Notes under the pieces: generated by a model
What the model was told of the DNA's origin: nothing
The model's input: only the letters and a program-made list of their open reading frames with translations
Database searches by the model: none
Made by a program: the position numbers and the translations under genes
Source: Pseudoscleropodium purum
Taxonomy: Eukaryota > Streptophyta > Bryopsida > Hypnales > Brachytheciaceae
Assembly (NCBI GenBank): GCA_963969395.1
Contig: OZ017797.1
Span: 30,132,001 to 30,196,000 of the forward strand
Direction: 5' to 3'
Length of the DNA stretch: 64,000 bases
Part shown: one piece after another, positions 21,569 through 34,058 of the stretch
Layout: each line of letters opens with the position of its first letter
How positions within the stretch are numbered: the stretch's first letter is position 1

Positions 21569-24500
21569 TCACCTGGCGACTGCCTTAACATCCAGAAATC
21601 CTTCCAATGCCTGCACCAGTCGGGGTGGCCACTTGCGTGTGTATCGAACCCAATCTCGGTCCCTGTACCTTCCGTCCTGCCAAAATGGATCAAATTACCT
21701 CAAATTTCAGATCAGACATATCTGTCTCGTAAACTCTATGTAATCACGTGTGTTTGAGCAAACGGAATCGACATTAAAGAGGTTTGGGTGTCTTGCAAAA
21801 CGCAGGATTGCAATTTGATATCAATGTCAGTCACCTCAACGCGCCCCCAGTTAGTCTCCGCCTCAGCTGTTAGGCCTTGCGCGTAGAGTGACACAGCCAG
21901 CGCTGCCCTCACATCTGGAAACTGCAACATCACAAGAGAAAACAGAGGCTCACGGTTTACTAAACGAGCTGAAAGCAGTTCTAATAATTTTAAGAAGAAG
22001 AACTCTACTCATAAGATCAACATGAATGAAAAGATTGTTGGAAACGGTTCTACAAGCTATGCCACATGGACAATTAGCAAGTGCTTCCTTCTTTGAGAGG
22101 TAGACTTGAAAGCAGTTATACCATATCCTTCACAGTTATTTCAACGCTGCAACTGAATTCATCAGTACAACCTTGGGGCGAGTGTTTGAGTGAGCCTTAG
22201 GAAATATACGAGGTTTGAAGTACGACCTAAACTACATATGATTTCTGCAGCCCTACTATTTTGATTGGTAAGAAAATGCATACAATACCAATGCACGCCT
22301 TCAACAACCCACAAGGGACAGAATAATTGACAAATGCAACATTGGTATACCTGAGGATATTTTCGAAGCAATGATCGGAATTGTTTAAATGCTTCGTTCT
22401 CTTTGCCGACTTGGTACAGGATCTGGCAAACAGCAAAGGAAAAAAGGATGAAAATTTGATGAGAACAGTGGTGTTTTGAGTATTTGAAGAACCACAGTTT
22501 GAGAGGTAGGAATTCACACCAATCCGTAGTTAGCAGCTGCAAATGAAAATTCTGGAGCAAGCTGAACAGCGCGGTGGTAGTTGGACAAGGATTCATCCCA
22601 CTGTCCCAAAGCTGCCTGCAAAATACGCCATATTTGCAAGTTGTGACTATGAAATTCTGAATATCGTCTATGTAAATCTTACATGAGGACATGGACTCAA
22701 ATCATGGAACATCCAGTAGAACATGCTTAGAAGACTCTTACACAAAAGAGTGAGTCACAGTTACTCCCTCCAAACCTTCATCATTCCCAATGAATTTTAG
22801 GGTCTGGGATCCAATGGCGTGATTCTCGATGAATCCTAAATTCTAAATTCATCGAGCATCAGGCTGTTGAATTTCAAAACACTAGATTCATCAACCATCA
22901 GCTTCATGGACAGTTCCGGTTGTAACTGTGATCCCGTGATTTAGAATAGACGTCAAAGTATGAGCTCCTCGTACCTTCACGTTGCCCAAATTATTCCAGG
23001 CAGCCGGGTCGTTAGGCTGAGCAAGAAGCACCGCCTGGTAGTCTGCAGCAGCCTCTTCGTAGCGTCCAAGGCTCTCTAATGTGACACCCCTATTCAAAAC
23101 TGGATCTGCTGCATACCTGAGATAACAAAGGTATTTAATCAAGAGGAGATGAGATGGCAGAGTTTTCTAAAAGTTCAGCTTATTTTTCTGCACTTGGGAA
23201 AGGTCCAACACAAAACATAATGAAATATATCACTGTCGCCTGCAAGGGGCGAAAGGATTTAGGATTAAAAACTCACGGCGCTAATTCGATAGACCGATCA
23301 AAATCTGCTAGAGCCTCCTCCATCTTGCCCTGCATTCATCTGAGAAAGTGAACTCGTATTTCCAGCAAATTCCTGATCGAACTGCTGGAAGAGATCGGTA
23401 TTGTCATTGCACGAGGAAAATAAGCATCTACGCTGTGAGAGGCTCTGTTTCTTTCAAAGAGCAGCTACAAAACTACGAGAAGCCCGAAAGCTTTTTCACA
23501 GTGCAGCTGTTTACATGTAACTTATTTCATCGTAGAGACTAGGCCTCAACCCTCAAGTAGCAACGACACTACTGGATTTCGTAGCAATGCAAGAGGCAAA
23601 AAAATTCAATAGAATGGAAGGACTAATAGGAAGAACCGGTAGGAGGGGACCCAAAAGGCAGGTACTTTGAGACCCGGCTCATCGTCTCTCAATTTTCTTA
23701 TTAGAGGGAGATAAGTCTCCACCATTAGAAGCATGAAAACGACTATCCAAGCACAAGCAAGAAGCTGCATTTTCAATCTCGAAAACTGTTACCAATTTTC
23801 GACATTGGAAGACTCATTGAAGAATGCAAGTGCGTCGCATGACCAGTTCAGTCCATTGATGCAAACCTCCCACAATGGAAATGGCTCTATAAATCTCACC
23901 TAAAACAGGTATACCCAAAACCAACACCAAGCCTAAAATCAACAGTAAGGAGCATTACAACAGGAAGACACTCACTTGGCGACTGCGAGAGTTCCCACGA
24001 TTTCCCCACGCTCTTGATACAATGTCTGAAACCCATTCCGCATCCAGCTTCCCGTACTTGTCAATCACCTGGGTCCACAAACTCTCTTCTTCTTCAACCT
24101 ACACACAAATTTTAACACCTTCAGCTCAGATTTCAACCATTCACGCACAATGCAAAGCCTAAAGCCCCTTTCGGAAGACGTTTGCGCATTAAGCCAAGTC
24201 CGAGACAGACGAGAATTGGAAAGCTGACCGTGGGAGCCGCGAGAGCTTTTTGGAAGAGCGCGGCAGCTTCTCGAAGACGCGCATCGCCAGCGTCGAATGG
24301 GTGGGAGGGAACCTGTGACAGATCGATCTTTGCAGGGGCCACCAGCGCAACGGCGGGGAGGGTGAGCACTAGGGCTGGCATCAAACTTCCTGCTACGAGA
24401 GCTTCTCTCCGACTGCGCAGTGCCTGCATGTTGGAGAAGGAACATGTGTCGCATTAGTGGGATCCAGAGTACTATTGAAGGCAAATTGCGTTCAACAATG

Positions 24501-25396
24501 GAATTCCAATGCAAGCTCCGACCTAGAATGTTTCAGATCCTGAGGAATAGACCCTGGAACAGAGTCTCGATGAGCTCATGAGTGTCTCATGACAACATTC
24601 ACCAACAGAAAAACTTTGAGGATCTCAAGAATTGATTATCATGTTCCAAGATGGCTAACAAGTTAATAAGTGTGCAAGTGAACTAACCGGTGCTTGCTCA
24701 AGATAACTGAAACCGACATTAATCAATTCAATTCACTACGGAGCCATTACACAAGTGAGGCGGATGGAAACAAGTTTCAAGATGAACTCTTCCGTGTCCA
24801 CGCCAACATTGAAAACTTCTATCTCAGAATGCACCTTCCACAAAGTTTGAAATCAATTGAATTTTAGTGATTCCAACGTTGCAATGGGAGGACCAATAAC
24901 AAGGGCAACAGTAGTAAGTTAGGTACACTGAAATCCCATCGCCCCTCAATTTTTAATTAGAGGAAGATCAGTCTTCTCTAGTTGTAGCACGATGATTCTT
25001 AGATGAGTCTTCAACATTGAAATCTGGGTTTCAAATTTGGAAATTGGAGGAATTCTTCAAGTGCCATATAACAAGTTCTGTCCAAAGATGAGAACCTCCA
25101 ACGATGGTAGTGATTCCTCTGAAACCCAACTATCGGCAGAGTTCTCCAACAATGCAAGTATGCACATGACGAGTTCTGTCCCATAGTAAGTAACTCGACA
25201 ACCACTCTAAAACCCTCAGTGGCAAAATCCTAAAGAGGAAAGAATTGGGTCCCAGAAGGATCGAAACAAATACCTGCACAGGAGCGAGGGCTGCAATGGG
25301 AGACGCGCAGCAGCGGCGAGATATAGCAGAACCAGAAGGAAAGCCATGGCACGGGAAGCAAGAGCGAGAGTAGGGCAACTGCAGCAGAAATGCCAT
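21569..25396 (-). CDS. Thylakoid-lumen TPR protein with twin-arginine signal
   Basis: Nine minus-strand exons (25274-25396, 24229-24423, 23976-24098, 23277-23329, 22975-23116, 22520-22615, 22351-22422, 21835-21921, 21569-21676) code 332 residues, all in frame. Residues 1-41 look like a plastid transit peptide. A second targeting signal follows: RSRREALVAG, then the hydrophobic core SLMPALVLTLPAVALVA, as in lumenal proteins exported by the thylakoid Tat pathway. TPR repeats fill about residues 140-290, with clear helices such as NRGNSRSRQGKMEEALADFD, VLNRGVTLESLGRYEEAAAD and AWNNLGNVKAALGQWDESL. The C-terminus (about 35 residues) contains WVRYTRKWPPRLVQAL. TPR domains bind partner proteins, so a role in assembly or stability of a photosynthetic complex is plausible but not shown. 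A competing in-frame TTG start upstream is in a different frame from the lumenal signal and was rejected. Confidence 0.85.
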
Positions 25397-25847
25397 TGAT
25401 TCAGCCTGGTCGCCGCATCAATCGTCAAAGTCTTCAAATCCTACCAGAGCATTGTCCGTGGCATGGCCATGTTGCAGCTTAAAGAGAACCTAATTCCCAC
25501 TCCTGCTGTTTTGCGCACCCTTCCTTAGTCTTCAATAGACAAATGCGTCCAAAATGCGATCCAAATGCGTCCCCAATTCGTGCAAACAAGTCTGTCACTA
25601 TCTCATATCCTTGCTTTTCTCAGAGGTTGGCTGTTGCAGCTTCATGCGGTTCAATCAGACGACACTGAGAAACAGAGGTGGAGGTCGAAGAGCAATGGTG
25701 TTCTTACGGAGTAGCAAAAGTTTGTAAGGAAACTGCTCTCTAAAATCAGGTGTCCGCATTGAATTGCAATAGAATGTTTGATGGTCGAATGGTAACACAG
25801 ACAGATGGTTGCAAAAGGGCTTCCAAGCACCTCATGGCCAGCTAAGC

Positions 25848-26094
25848 TTAACCCCTGAACCCTGTGGTCAAGAAGTGATGCAGCAGTGCAGTGATGAGTG
25901 AGATTGATAAAGTGAATTTGGTCAAAAGGTAACTTTTGTGTACTACAACTTTTTCTATGGCTGGAGGATTGACCCCCCTTATTGCCCGGTGTTTACCCCT
26001 GAAGAAAACACTGGAATTTTTATTTGTCACCCATGATAAAAATATGTAAATTCTGAATTTACATTTACTCTTAGATGGCGCAATGAGGGGTTAA
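25848..26094. mobile_element. 247-bp element with TTAACCCCT termini
   Basis: It starts TTAACCCCTGAA and ends GAGGGGTTAA. The terminal bases match those of the 930-bp elements, so it may be a shorter deletion derivative or a separate MITE of the same superfamily. The interior is not obviously related on sight. Confidence 0.55.
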
Positions 26095-26740
26095 TAGTCC
26101 TTGGCTCTTTTTTTATGTAGCACAACAAAAGACATAATATTGTATACCAATAACTAGGCAATGGTCCTCCCTACCCTAGGGAAGTATTATGCCTCATTGG
26201 TAAATAATGTTATGGACTTCAAGGAATGAAATGATTTACATTGGTTGGACCTTTTGATGGGTGGTTTGTTATATATAAGAAACTAAGGAAATTGCACTAT
26301 TCATGATGAATGCTTGGTTTACATAAGGTGCATCCAACATAAGGGGCAGGATTCGTTGTAAATTAAATCAATTTAATTTGTCTAAAAGTACCATATTTCA
26401 TCTTGTGATTGGTGATGTGAACCATTCAAAATCCAACATAGAAATTCAATTTCAGCACTCCCTTATTGATCATGTACAATATCTAATGTCACTAAGCCTT
26501 TGCTCCCTTGCACTTAGATTTAATGTCTCAAAACATATTTACCTTTACATTAGGAAGGTTTGATTGATGGCCAAAATGGATGAAAAGTATTGAGGGTTTT
26601 TCCATACCAATTCTCTAGAACTTGAAATCTGAATATAATCAACTTTATCAACATGATACTCTAATTTTCATAATTGTCCCATGAAAACATGATTGATTCA
26701 AAAATCATCAACATAATTCTTAAAGGTTGTTATGTGTGTA

Positions 26741-27672
26741 TTAACCCCTAAATTCCCATTGTCCCTTTGGGGGACAAATCAGATTTTGGGTAGGTTCTTG
26801 TGATCTCAATTTTTGGGGAATTGTTTTGAAACTTTCCCATAAAATAGGAAAATTGATTGTCTACATGGGAATATAATTTTTATTTCAATTGGTGCCCGAA
26901 AGCAAAAATTATACCACAAAAAGCCTGAAACTAAACTCGACAAGCAGTACAAAAAAAATTGCAAAAAATCAAAATAAATTTTAATTTTTTTCTCCCCCTA
27001 AAACGTTTTCTTTTTGTCTACATGTGAAGCTTTGATTCGTTCTATTTGGACTAATATTGAAAAAGTTATAGACAATTTTGTTTTTTGGGCAATTTCAGCA
27101 TCTTCCTGAAAAAATAACTTGTAGGGTTCATTTCTGAATGCAATTTTTACAATTTTTCACAATTTCTTTTTTGAGAATGTTGTGTTCAATTGCTAAGACA
27201 ATCTTACCATTGGGATTATTGTCTTTCAATCCTATCTTGGAGTTATTAATGATTTAATTTTTTTCCAATCTTGGACCTACTTCTACTTAGCATTTTTTTT
27301 AAAGAATGAAAATCAAGTGTTCTTTTTTTTTTAAAAAAATTTCTAGACTTTCAATTCAATTCTTCAACACAAAAAAATTTTAATTCAAAGTTTGTAGTGC
27401 AAAAAAAATTCACAATTGGCGGTCAAAGTCATCTAAAATTGTAGGCCAGTGTTCAAAAAAACTTTCTTTTTCAACTTTGAATGCTCATATCTTCCAATCT
27501 ATATGGTCAAACTTCATGAAATTTTTGCCATGTGAGCAAAGACAAGTGAAGTAGAAGATACTATTGTTAGATTCTAAAAAAATGATTTTTTGTATTCTTG
27601 GATGAACGGAGCAAAAACGGCAATTTTGAGTGGTTTTTGACAGAAAAATGGCCTTGGAAATTTAGGGGTTAA
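26741..27672 (-). mobile_element. TTAACCCCTAAA-bounded element, copy 4 (932 bp, inverted)
   Basis: It begins TTAACCCCTAAATT and ends AATTTAGGGGTTAA, a perfect terminal inverted repeat of 14 bases. On the reverse strand it carries motifs found inside copies 1-3 (a CTCAAAATTGCC-type segment, ATAGATTG-AAGATAT, CATTCAAAGTT), so it is a diverged copy in the opposite orientation. It lies 165 bp from copy 2. Confidence 0.75.
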
Positions 27673-27837
27673 TAAAAAAAAAATTTACTCATTTATATTA
27701 ATAAGAAGTTTATGTTTCCATTATTAATTTCCATTGATATTATGTTTCTACAAAATCACAAGCAAGTAAGAAGTTTATACTATGAAACCTAATACGCACA
27801 CACAAAACCAACATCTACACTACAAGAGGCTTTATCC

Positions 27838-28762
27838 TTAACCCCTAAATGTTTTCGACTTTGTTTTCACCCAAATTGTTCCAAAATTGTCATTTCTAGT
27901 GCAAGTACCAAATTTTAGAAAAAATATTTTTTTGGACACATGTAACCTTAGGATCTTGTAGTAATCTGGTTTGAGAAGATGTAAAAAGAATTTCAGAAAT
28001 TTCCACCTTATAGTTTGCAAGATATTAGCATTTGAAGTGACAAAAATCCTTTTTGAGGCCCTACAAAAAAACAGGCAAGTGCACTTCACAAGGTCACATT
28101 TGCATGAAAAAATGTCCAAAATGGTGATGCTTCTTTAGATTCATTCTTCAAGGCAAGGTAGCTACATGCTTGAAATTTTTTAGTTCATTTGGAATTGTAC
28201 AACATATTGCAAAAAAGTAGTAAGTAGAAAGAAGTAGCAAATGATTCAAAACACTAAATTGTTGAGAATTTAATTACGGAATTGAAAAATGCCAATCCCA
28301 ATAGTTGTAATGTAGTAATAAACAATATATATCATTTTTTATTTTTTTCAAAAAATACTAAAAACAAAGTTAAATAAAGGATTCCAAAGTTTATTTTAGA
28401 GTAAGAATCCATAATTGCATGCAAACTAGAGCACCTCATAACTTTCATTTTATAAATCAAAATGGAACGATTCAAAGCTTTATATATATATAAGAAACCA
28501 ATTTCAAATTTTTGTTTTTGAAAAAAGTGATTTTAAAATTAAAAAATTGGGCTTCCTACTAAGTATTGAAAATGACATATCATACAATAACTTTTTAACC
28601 TTGTAGTCAAAAAAATTATGAAAATTGTTGGGCTTTAAAGCTATTCCTTGGGCACATGTTGTGTAAAGATTTCAAAGAAAAAAAATAAAAATTCCATTCG
28701 TAGTGAGTTGCCCAAAATCACTATGTTGTCAAAAAATGCAGTTTGATCCTTTAGAGGTTGAA
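27838..28762 (+). mobile_element. TTAACCCCTAAA-bounded element, copy 2 (925 bp)
   Basis: The left end is TTAACCCCTAAATG and the right end TCCTTTAGAGGTTGAA has two changes from the consensus. The interior aligns by eye with copies 1 and 3 over almost its whole length (for example GTGCACTTCACAAGGTCAC, ATGGTGATGCTTCTTT, GCTACATGCTTGAAA). It has no coding capacity. Confidence 0.8.
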
Positions 28763-29049
28763 GCATTGACAGACTTGGTTTTCAAGTAAAATCCTACTCA
28801 TACTTTTTTCCATATTGGTTTTGTCAACACAAAACCTATCCACCTTTGACCAGTACATCAAAAAGGAACATATAAGATAAGAGACCCCATTTACGTCATG
28901 TGATTGACTACTTGCACATGTGACTATTTACACCACTTCATGACCACTATGTATCAATAGGGGGCATTTGACAATTCAGAATGTACACTACTAAGACATA
29001 ATGCCATAAAAGAGGATGGCTAGTTTGAATTGTGGCACAAATAGTGTCT

Positions 29050-29800
29050 TAGGCTACCTTAGCTCTACTTTCCTTTCCTTTCCGAGTCGATTGACCCAAC
29101 CGAGAGTCTCCAAGACTGGTGGTTCCAGAAGCAATGAAAGAGTCTTGTTTCCCCTCCAGAAGACTGTCTGAGTGGCTGGGAAGTTGCCACTGCAATTCGC
29201 TTGCTACAGAGACGCCGGCGCCACCCACCCAGTCGGTCAAGCAATCCGAACGACAACTACAGTAATTGCTAGTAATAACAATACTATAAGACTACTACAG
29301 TATAACGGAGTAATTAAACGAGAATGTGAAAAGAGATTGAATGCTAGCTGTGAAGGTCAACTGGAGCATGCGTGACGCTAGGGTGGCATGCAACGCAGCA
29401 GCTTCAAACGCAGGGAAGACACACGACGCCACTTGCTGGACTTCGGACGAAGCTTGGATTCTGGCGCCGTGGCGTTGGTCCGTTTCTGTGTGGTCACACC
29501 AAGCACAACAGGCACCCAGCGCGAGCATTCTTCCTAGCCTCTTCTATTATAAAATCATATAATATTACTAAGTTTGTGGATTCTGTTGGAAGCGGAGACG
29601 ATGACGTCGGTCGCACTTGCCCTTGATTCCTGCCGTGGTGCTGGCGGACGGAGGGACCCAACTTAAGTCACCCAACTGAGGCTGGATTGCCTGTGCGCTT
29701 CTGTCACTTTGTTTTGTTGCTGTTTGGAGCTCTGGATGGATTGAATGCGGGAGCCAGGCTTTGGAAGGACAAACGCTCTGTCGCGGGAGTTTGAGTTCTT
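29050..29800. other. GC-richer island of unknown nature
   Basis: Base composition here is clearly less AT-rich than on either side and open frames of 60-80 codons occur on both strands. A TATA-like stretch (TTATAAAATCATATAATA) near 29545 is followed by ATGACGTCGG at 29601. None of the frames shows a known domain or a convincing splice pattern. It could be a remnant first exon and promoter or part of a decayed element. Confidence 0.3.
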
Positions 29801-29810
29801 ATCGTGAATT

Positions 29811-29968
29811 TTTTTTTTTTTTTGACATGAATGAAACGGGATTTTATTGCATAAAATAAAATACAAAGCACCAGACATATTCTTATCTTCAACTTGAAAA
29901 ATGAGGAAGTACTGCACGGATGTTGTAGCCTCTTGGAGTGCCTTAGTGTAGCTCATTATTTTTTTTTT
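29811..29968 (-). repeat. Possible retroposed 3' end (poly-T tracts and AATAAA on the minus strand)
   Basis: A poly-T tract (about 29809-29823) is followed, on the minus-strand reading, by AATAAA placed about 20 bases before the poly-A. This is the order expected of a reverse-inserted, polyadenylated transcript. A second poly-T tract lies near 29957-29970. No parent gene or LINE protein was recognised. Confidence 0.35.
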
Positions 29969-32061
29969 TTCCTGCAACGTACTTGAATAATGAAAGTCAC
30001 ATGGGTCATGTTTCACCAATGGAAACTTATTGTTGAAGAGGTTCCTCAGCAATAGCTACAGTAGTTGTTGGACTTCAGTTGAATAGTGATTCTTGCAGTG
30101 TTAACCCCTCAACGCCTGAGTCAGAATTGTGTTGTCCGTGTGCCATGGGAGGCACCACAACTTTGGAAGGATGTATGAGTAGTTTTGTTGCTTGCAAAAA
30201 AATTTCACCGTTAATTTCTGTAGAAAACTCACTCACGCATCGATTGAGTGTAAAATGGGTTGATTTCACCATCCCAATGTCGTTTCTATAACGATCTAGT
30301 GTGACTGATCGGCAACATTGCAAGGATGATTTCAATGATGGGTGCACTTTCGGAAGACCTCATAATTGGTGCACTACAATTGAGAGCACAAAAATATGGG
30401 AGGTGGTGTGTAAGTCTATCTATACTACCTCTATTAATTTTTAAAAGCATCAGAGATGGAAGTAATGCATGGCACTAATCGGTGTTAGACACCTCCACTT
30501 CTTGCGAGGCAATGGTAACTGGCTGGGCTTGTTGCTACTGGATGGAGACCGGTCCAATTGCTCAGACCTTGTCGTGTGGATTTTAAAGAATATGAGAACA
30601 TCATGTGCAAATTCGTAGAATTTTTCTTAGCAGTATTAGTAACCTACAAGATTCAAGAACAACCTCATTGTCTAAAATGAAACCCAAATTATCACATGCT
30701 CCCATGCAGATATAGTGCATGCTCTTGGTGGATTTTTCAACTTAACCATGTAGCTAGATCCTACATCCAGATTAGAATGGATATGTGAAATCAATAGTTG
30801 GCTCTACCATGGGTGAAATCAAAATTGGACACCAATGTCACTACTTGCCTATTCAAAATGTGAAACCAACCCCATGCACACAAGTGAGGCTTTGAGCCAA
30901 AAATACGAACTTGCAATCAGCCAACTCAAAGCGCTGAAAATATGTTGATGAGTATGGGATCCTAATTGCAACTGCAACTAACTCTACTAATTCATGATGG
31001 CTTATTGAAATAGAGATGGGGAGATCTCTCATTGTTCCAAATTCTATTAGCTGTGCATTTAAAAATTGTAATGTCCCAAAGTATCATGGCTACATTGCAA
31101 CCGCCATCTCTCCCTCTCCACTCCTCTCACAATCGACCCTCTCCAAGGAAATATGAGTGCAAATTGCAAGATGATCAAAGTTGCATATAATAGTTGTGAC
31201 TCCCTGCATTGGAATCCTCAAAGGAAGACGACACAACGCTTGCTCACCGGTTGTAGCCAGTCAAAATCTGGACTTGAGCTCCAATTGCCATGTCCCAGGA
31301 TATGTTGGGTGGCAAATCGGGCTTCACTACACAATTTGAATTCTCAAAAACTTATCAACGAGCATGTCACTTGGTTCTGCAAGTAAAATCCAGCAACTTT
31401 GTCTCCAATTTTTTTTAATCAAGTGACATCTGCCACCGTGACTGCTAATTTCAAAGTCGAAATAAATAGTCTTGAAAATAAATAGTCCTTTCACAGCACT
31501 AATAAAGGGTCTTTGGTGGTAATACCAAGATTGTATTGCCTAAAAACATGCAAATATCATTGATAGACTACACCAAAGCCTCAATGGTAGTGAAAAGAAA
31601 GGAATATTATGTGCAAACATTAGAAGATTTTTGGGGCCTCCAGATGCTTGTGAGTTATTATAGCCTACAAACGCACGGAATAGGTTCAGCGTAGCGGTCT
31701 GATGTGGCCGAGCCCCTGCCACATCATTGACCAAAAAATAAATAAAATTTTAATTTAGAAAAAAAAAAAAAATTATATGAAAATGAAAATTTTGACAACA
31801 GGCCGTTCCCCTCGCTGCAGAGAACAACTACGGGAAAACATGCCCGAAATAGGCTTTTGGACCCCCCAAACTCTTCTAATGTATAGAAAAATATGCAATT
31901 TTCTCTACCAATTTGTCAATAGAGTCTCTCCTACAATACAAGTACCATATGTTGCTCCATATCACTTGTATCAATACTTTGAGGCTTGATATGGAATTCA
32001 AAGCATACCTACTCTTAAATTATACCAACCCAAATAAGAAGTTTGAAATATATATATATAA

Positions 32062-32110
32062 TTTTTAATTTTAATTTAATTTAATTTAATTTATTTTTAA
32101 TTTATTTTTT
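32062..32110. repeat. TTTAA tandem repeat
   Basis: Repeated TTTAA / TTTTAA units follow a short TA run at 32049-32060. Simple sequence. Confidence 0.85.
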
Positions 32111-32457
32111 GATATCCTTTCTTACATCTAAGAAAAATTCTTGGAAGAAATATTGTAGTATGGTATGGGCACCTTAGAATGTGTGTGTGTCAAAGGAATC
32201 ATCTACTTTTGCTCATTTGTCCATCAATTATATGTTTTCATCCTTAAAATTATCAAAAACTTAATAAACTTTGCCAAAATTTTGGCAAACTTTGAAATTT
32301 TTTGAGATTTTTTTGGTGATTTGATCTATCCTTTTTTCCTTTTTAGTGTAAAGGAAGTTACTTCAAAAATCAATGGATAGAAGACTTTTTTATTTGAGTA
32401 CACAATCATAGGCTTTGGTGTTTCAAGGTTAATTCTATAGTGCTCTAATGTTCAAAA

Positions 32458-32521
32458 ATTTGGATGACAAACAAAGAGGTTCTAGAGGCTTTTTTTACCA
32501 CATATAATTTTTCATTCATCC
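32458..32521. repeat. Dispersed repeat fragment matching 6626-6687
   Basis: It shares AAAGAGGTTCTA, the following AGGC and TTCATTCATCC with the earlier copy, in the same order. Confidence 0.6.
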
Positions 32522-34058
32522 CAAAGAAGACTTAACTTTTAGAAAATATAACTTTTTGCATGATGAATTTCATGAAATTGAAGTAAATAATAAACCTTGG
32601 TATTTGTAAAAATATTTAAACAAAAATATGCAAAAATTCAAGAAAGGATTCAAGCACTAAGGCCAAGTTTTTACTAGCTGTAGGGCCTAAATGAAAGTCC
32701 AACCTAATTTGCCATCAATCCAACCCTAGATGGATACTCCATCCCTAGCTAATGTAATGTGTTGAAGCTTAATTCCAGAGCCCAATTTCCAATTCATCAC
32801 TCTAGCCCTACCTAATGTAAAGTGTTGAAGTTGAATTCCATGATCCCATTTTCAATACATGTACACTTGGATTTTCTTAATTAATGCTTCAATAAAAAAT
32901 ATAAAAATATGCATCTTTTCATTTTTTTTCCTTTCTTTCCTATTTCAAGAAATATATTATTTCTTTATTTTTCATTTTCATTATTCTTCCTATTTATTTT
33001 ATTTCAAAATAGAAAAGAAGAATGAACAAATTTCTATAATTTTTTTTTAAAACCTAATCTTTCTTCTTCATATCTTTTTTGTTTTGAAAAAAAAAGTGGG
33101 AATTTTTTTTACTTTTTTTAACCTTTTTCTTTTTCCTCCCATTCTTTCTATTTCTTTTACTTGTCAAAAGTACATTTAAATACAATTTGGTTTCATTTCT
33201 TATTATAAAGTTTTTGTTTATTTGTTTAATCAATATATATTAAAATATACATTTATATCATTAATAAATATAAAACAAGGACCTTTTCCTTTTGAGGAAT
33301 TTTTTCTATTTCACAATAAAGAAAGAGGGTAAACAAAGAAACTTCGTACTTCTTGTGAGAAATTAATAATAAGGATAAAGGAGTCTCGACTCCCCAGGGC
33401 CCACGCGCATCGCATGCGACGTACGTCACTGGCGCGCCTTCCGGTCTGTGGCGGGGCTTCTTCTGCGTCGCTGCCCCCACGGGAGGCGGCCCCAGCCACC
33501 TCACCTCAGGCAACGCCACTCCCAAGCCGAAGAAAAAGACGCAGAAGTTGAAGACCGACGCCGTTCCCTTACTCTTCCGATGGTTTCATCATCTTCGCCC
33601 TCACCTTCGTCGTCCCCTTAAATTTGCTTCCTCGAGTCTGTCTGGCTGACTCAGGCAGCTGTTGGTGTGTTCAATTGCGTGCGGCTGCTCCTTCTGCACC
33701 GTCGGATAAGTGAAGGAATGTGATCTGGGTTTCCGCCTTCACCGCCATCGCCAGCCACCAGTTGAGGTTGGCCTGGGGGGCCTTTGGGGTGGAAAGCGAA
33801 AGGAGACGCGCGGGGACCAACCAGTTGGTGCCGCTTGTTGGAGTTTCGTGGCTTCGTTTCTTAACCAACCAACCACTTTCTGAAGGACTCATCTGTTTTC
33901 TACGGCTGACGGAGTCGACCCACAATTGCGGAGTTGGTGAATGTCACACCAAGCCAGTAGTCTCTCCTCATTCTCGATTCCCGTCTCTGTACTTGCGAGT
34001 TAGGTGTTGTGAGTGAGGTTGCGAGTGTTGGGGTTTGGGTTGCTTGTGGTTCAAAGCC

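Larger units (their letters stand above)
25397..34058. other. 8.7-kb repeat block without a recognised gene
   Basis: This is the longest gene-free stretch. It contains a 247-bp TIR element (25848-26094), two 930-bp elements facing each other (26741-27672 and 27838-28762), a GC-richer island with no decipherable gene (about 29050-29800), poly-T tracts that may mark a retroposed 3' end (29811-29968), a TTTAA tandem repeat (32062-32110) and T-rich tracts to 33250. The last 700 bases are GC-richer and hold the promoter and leader of RibBA. Confidence 0.55.

Noticed and set aside
25216..25437. Alternative first exon of the TPR gene in the TTG-start frame
   Set aside because: It lacks an ATG at its start and its frame does not lead into the lumenal signal at the splice junction, while the ATG 25396 frame does.
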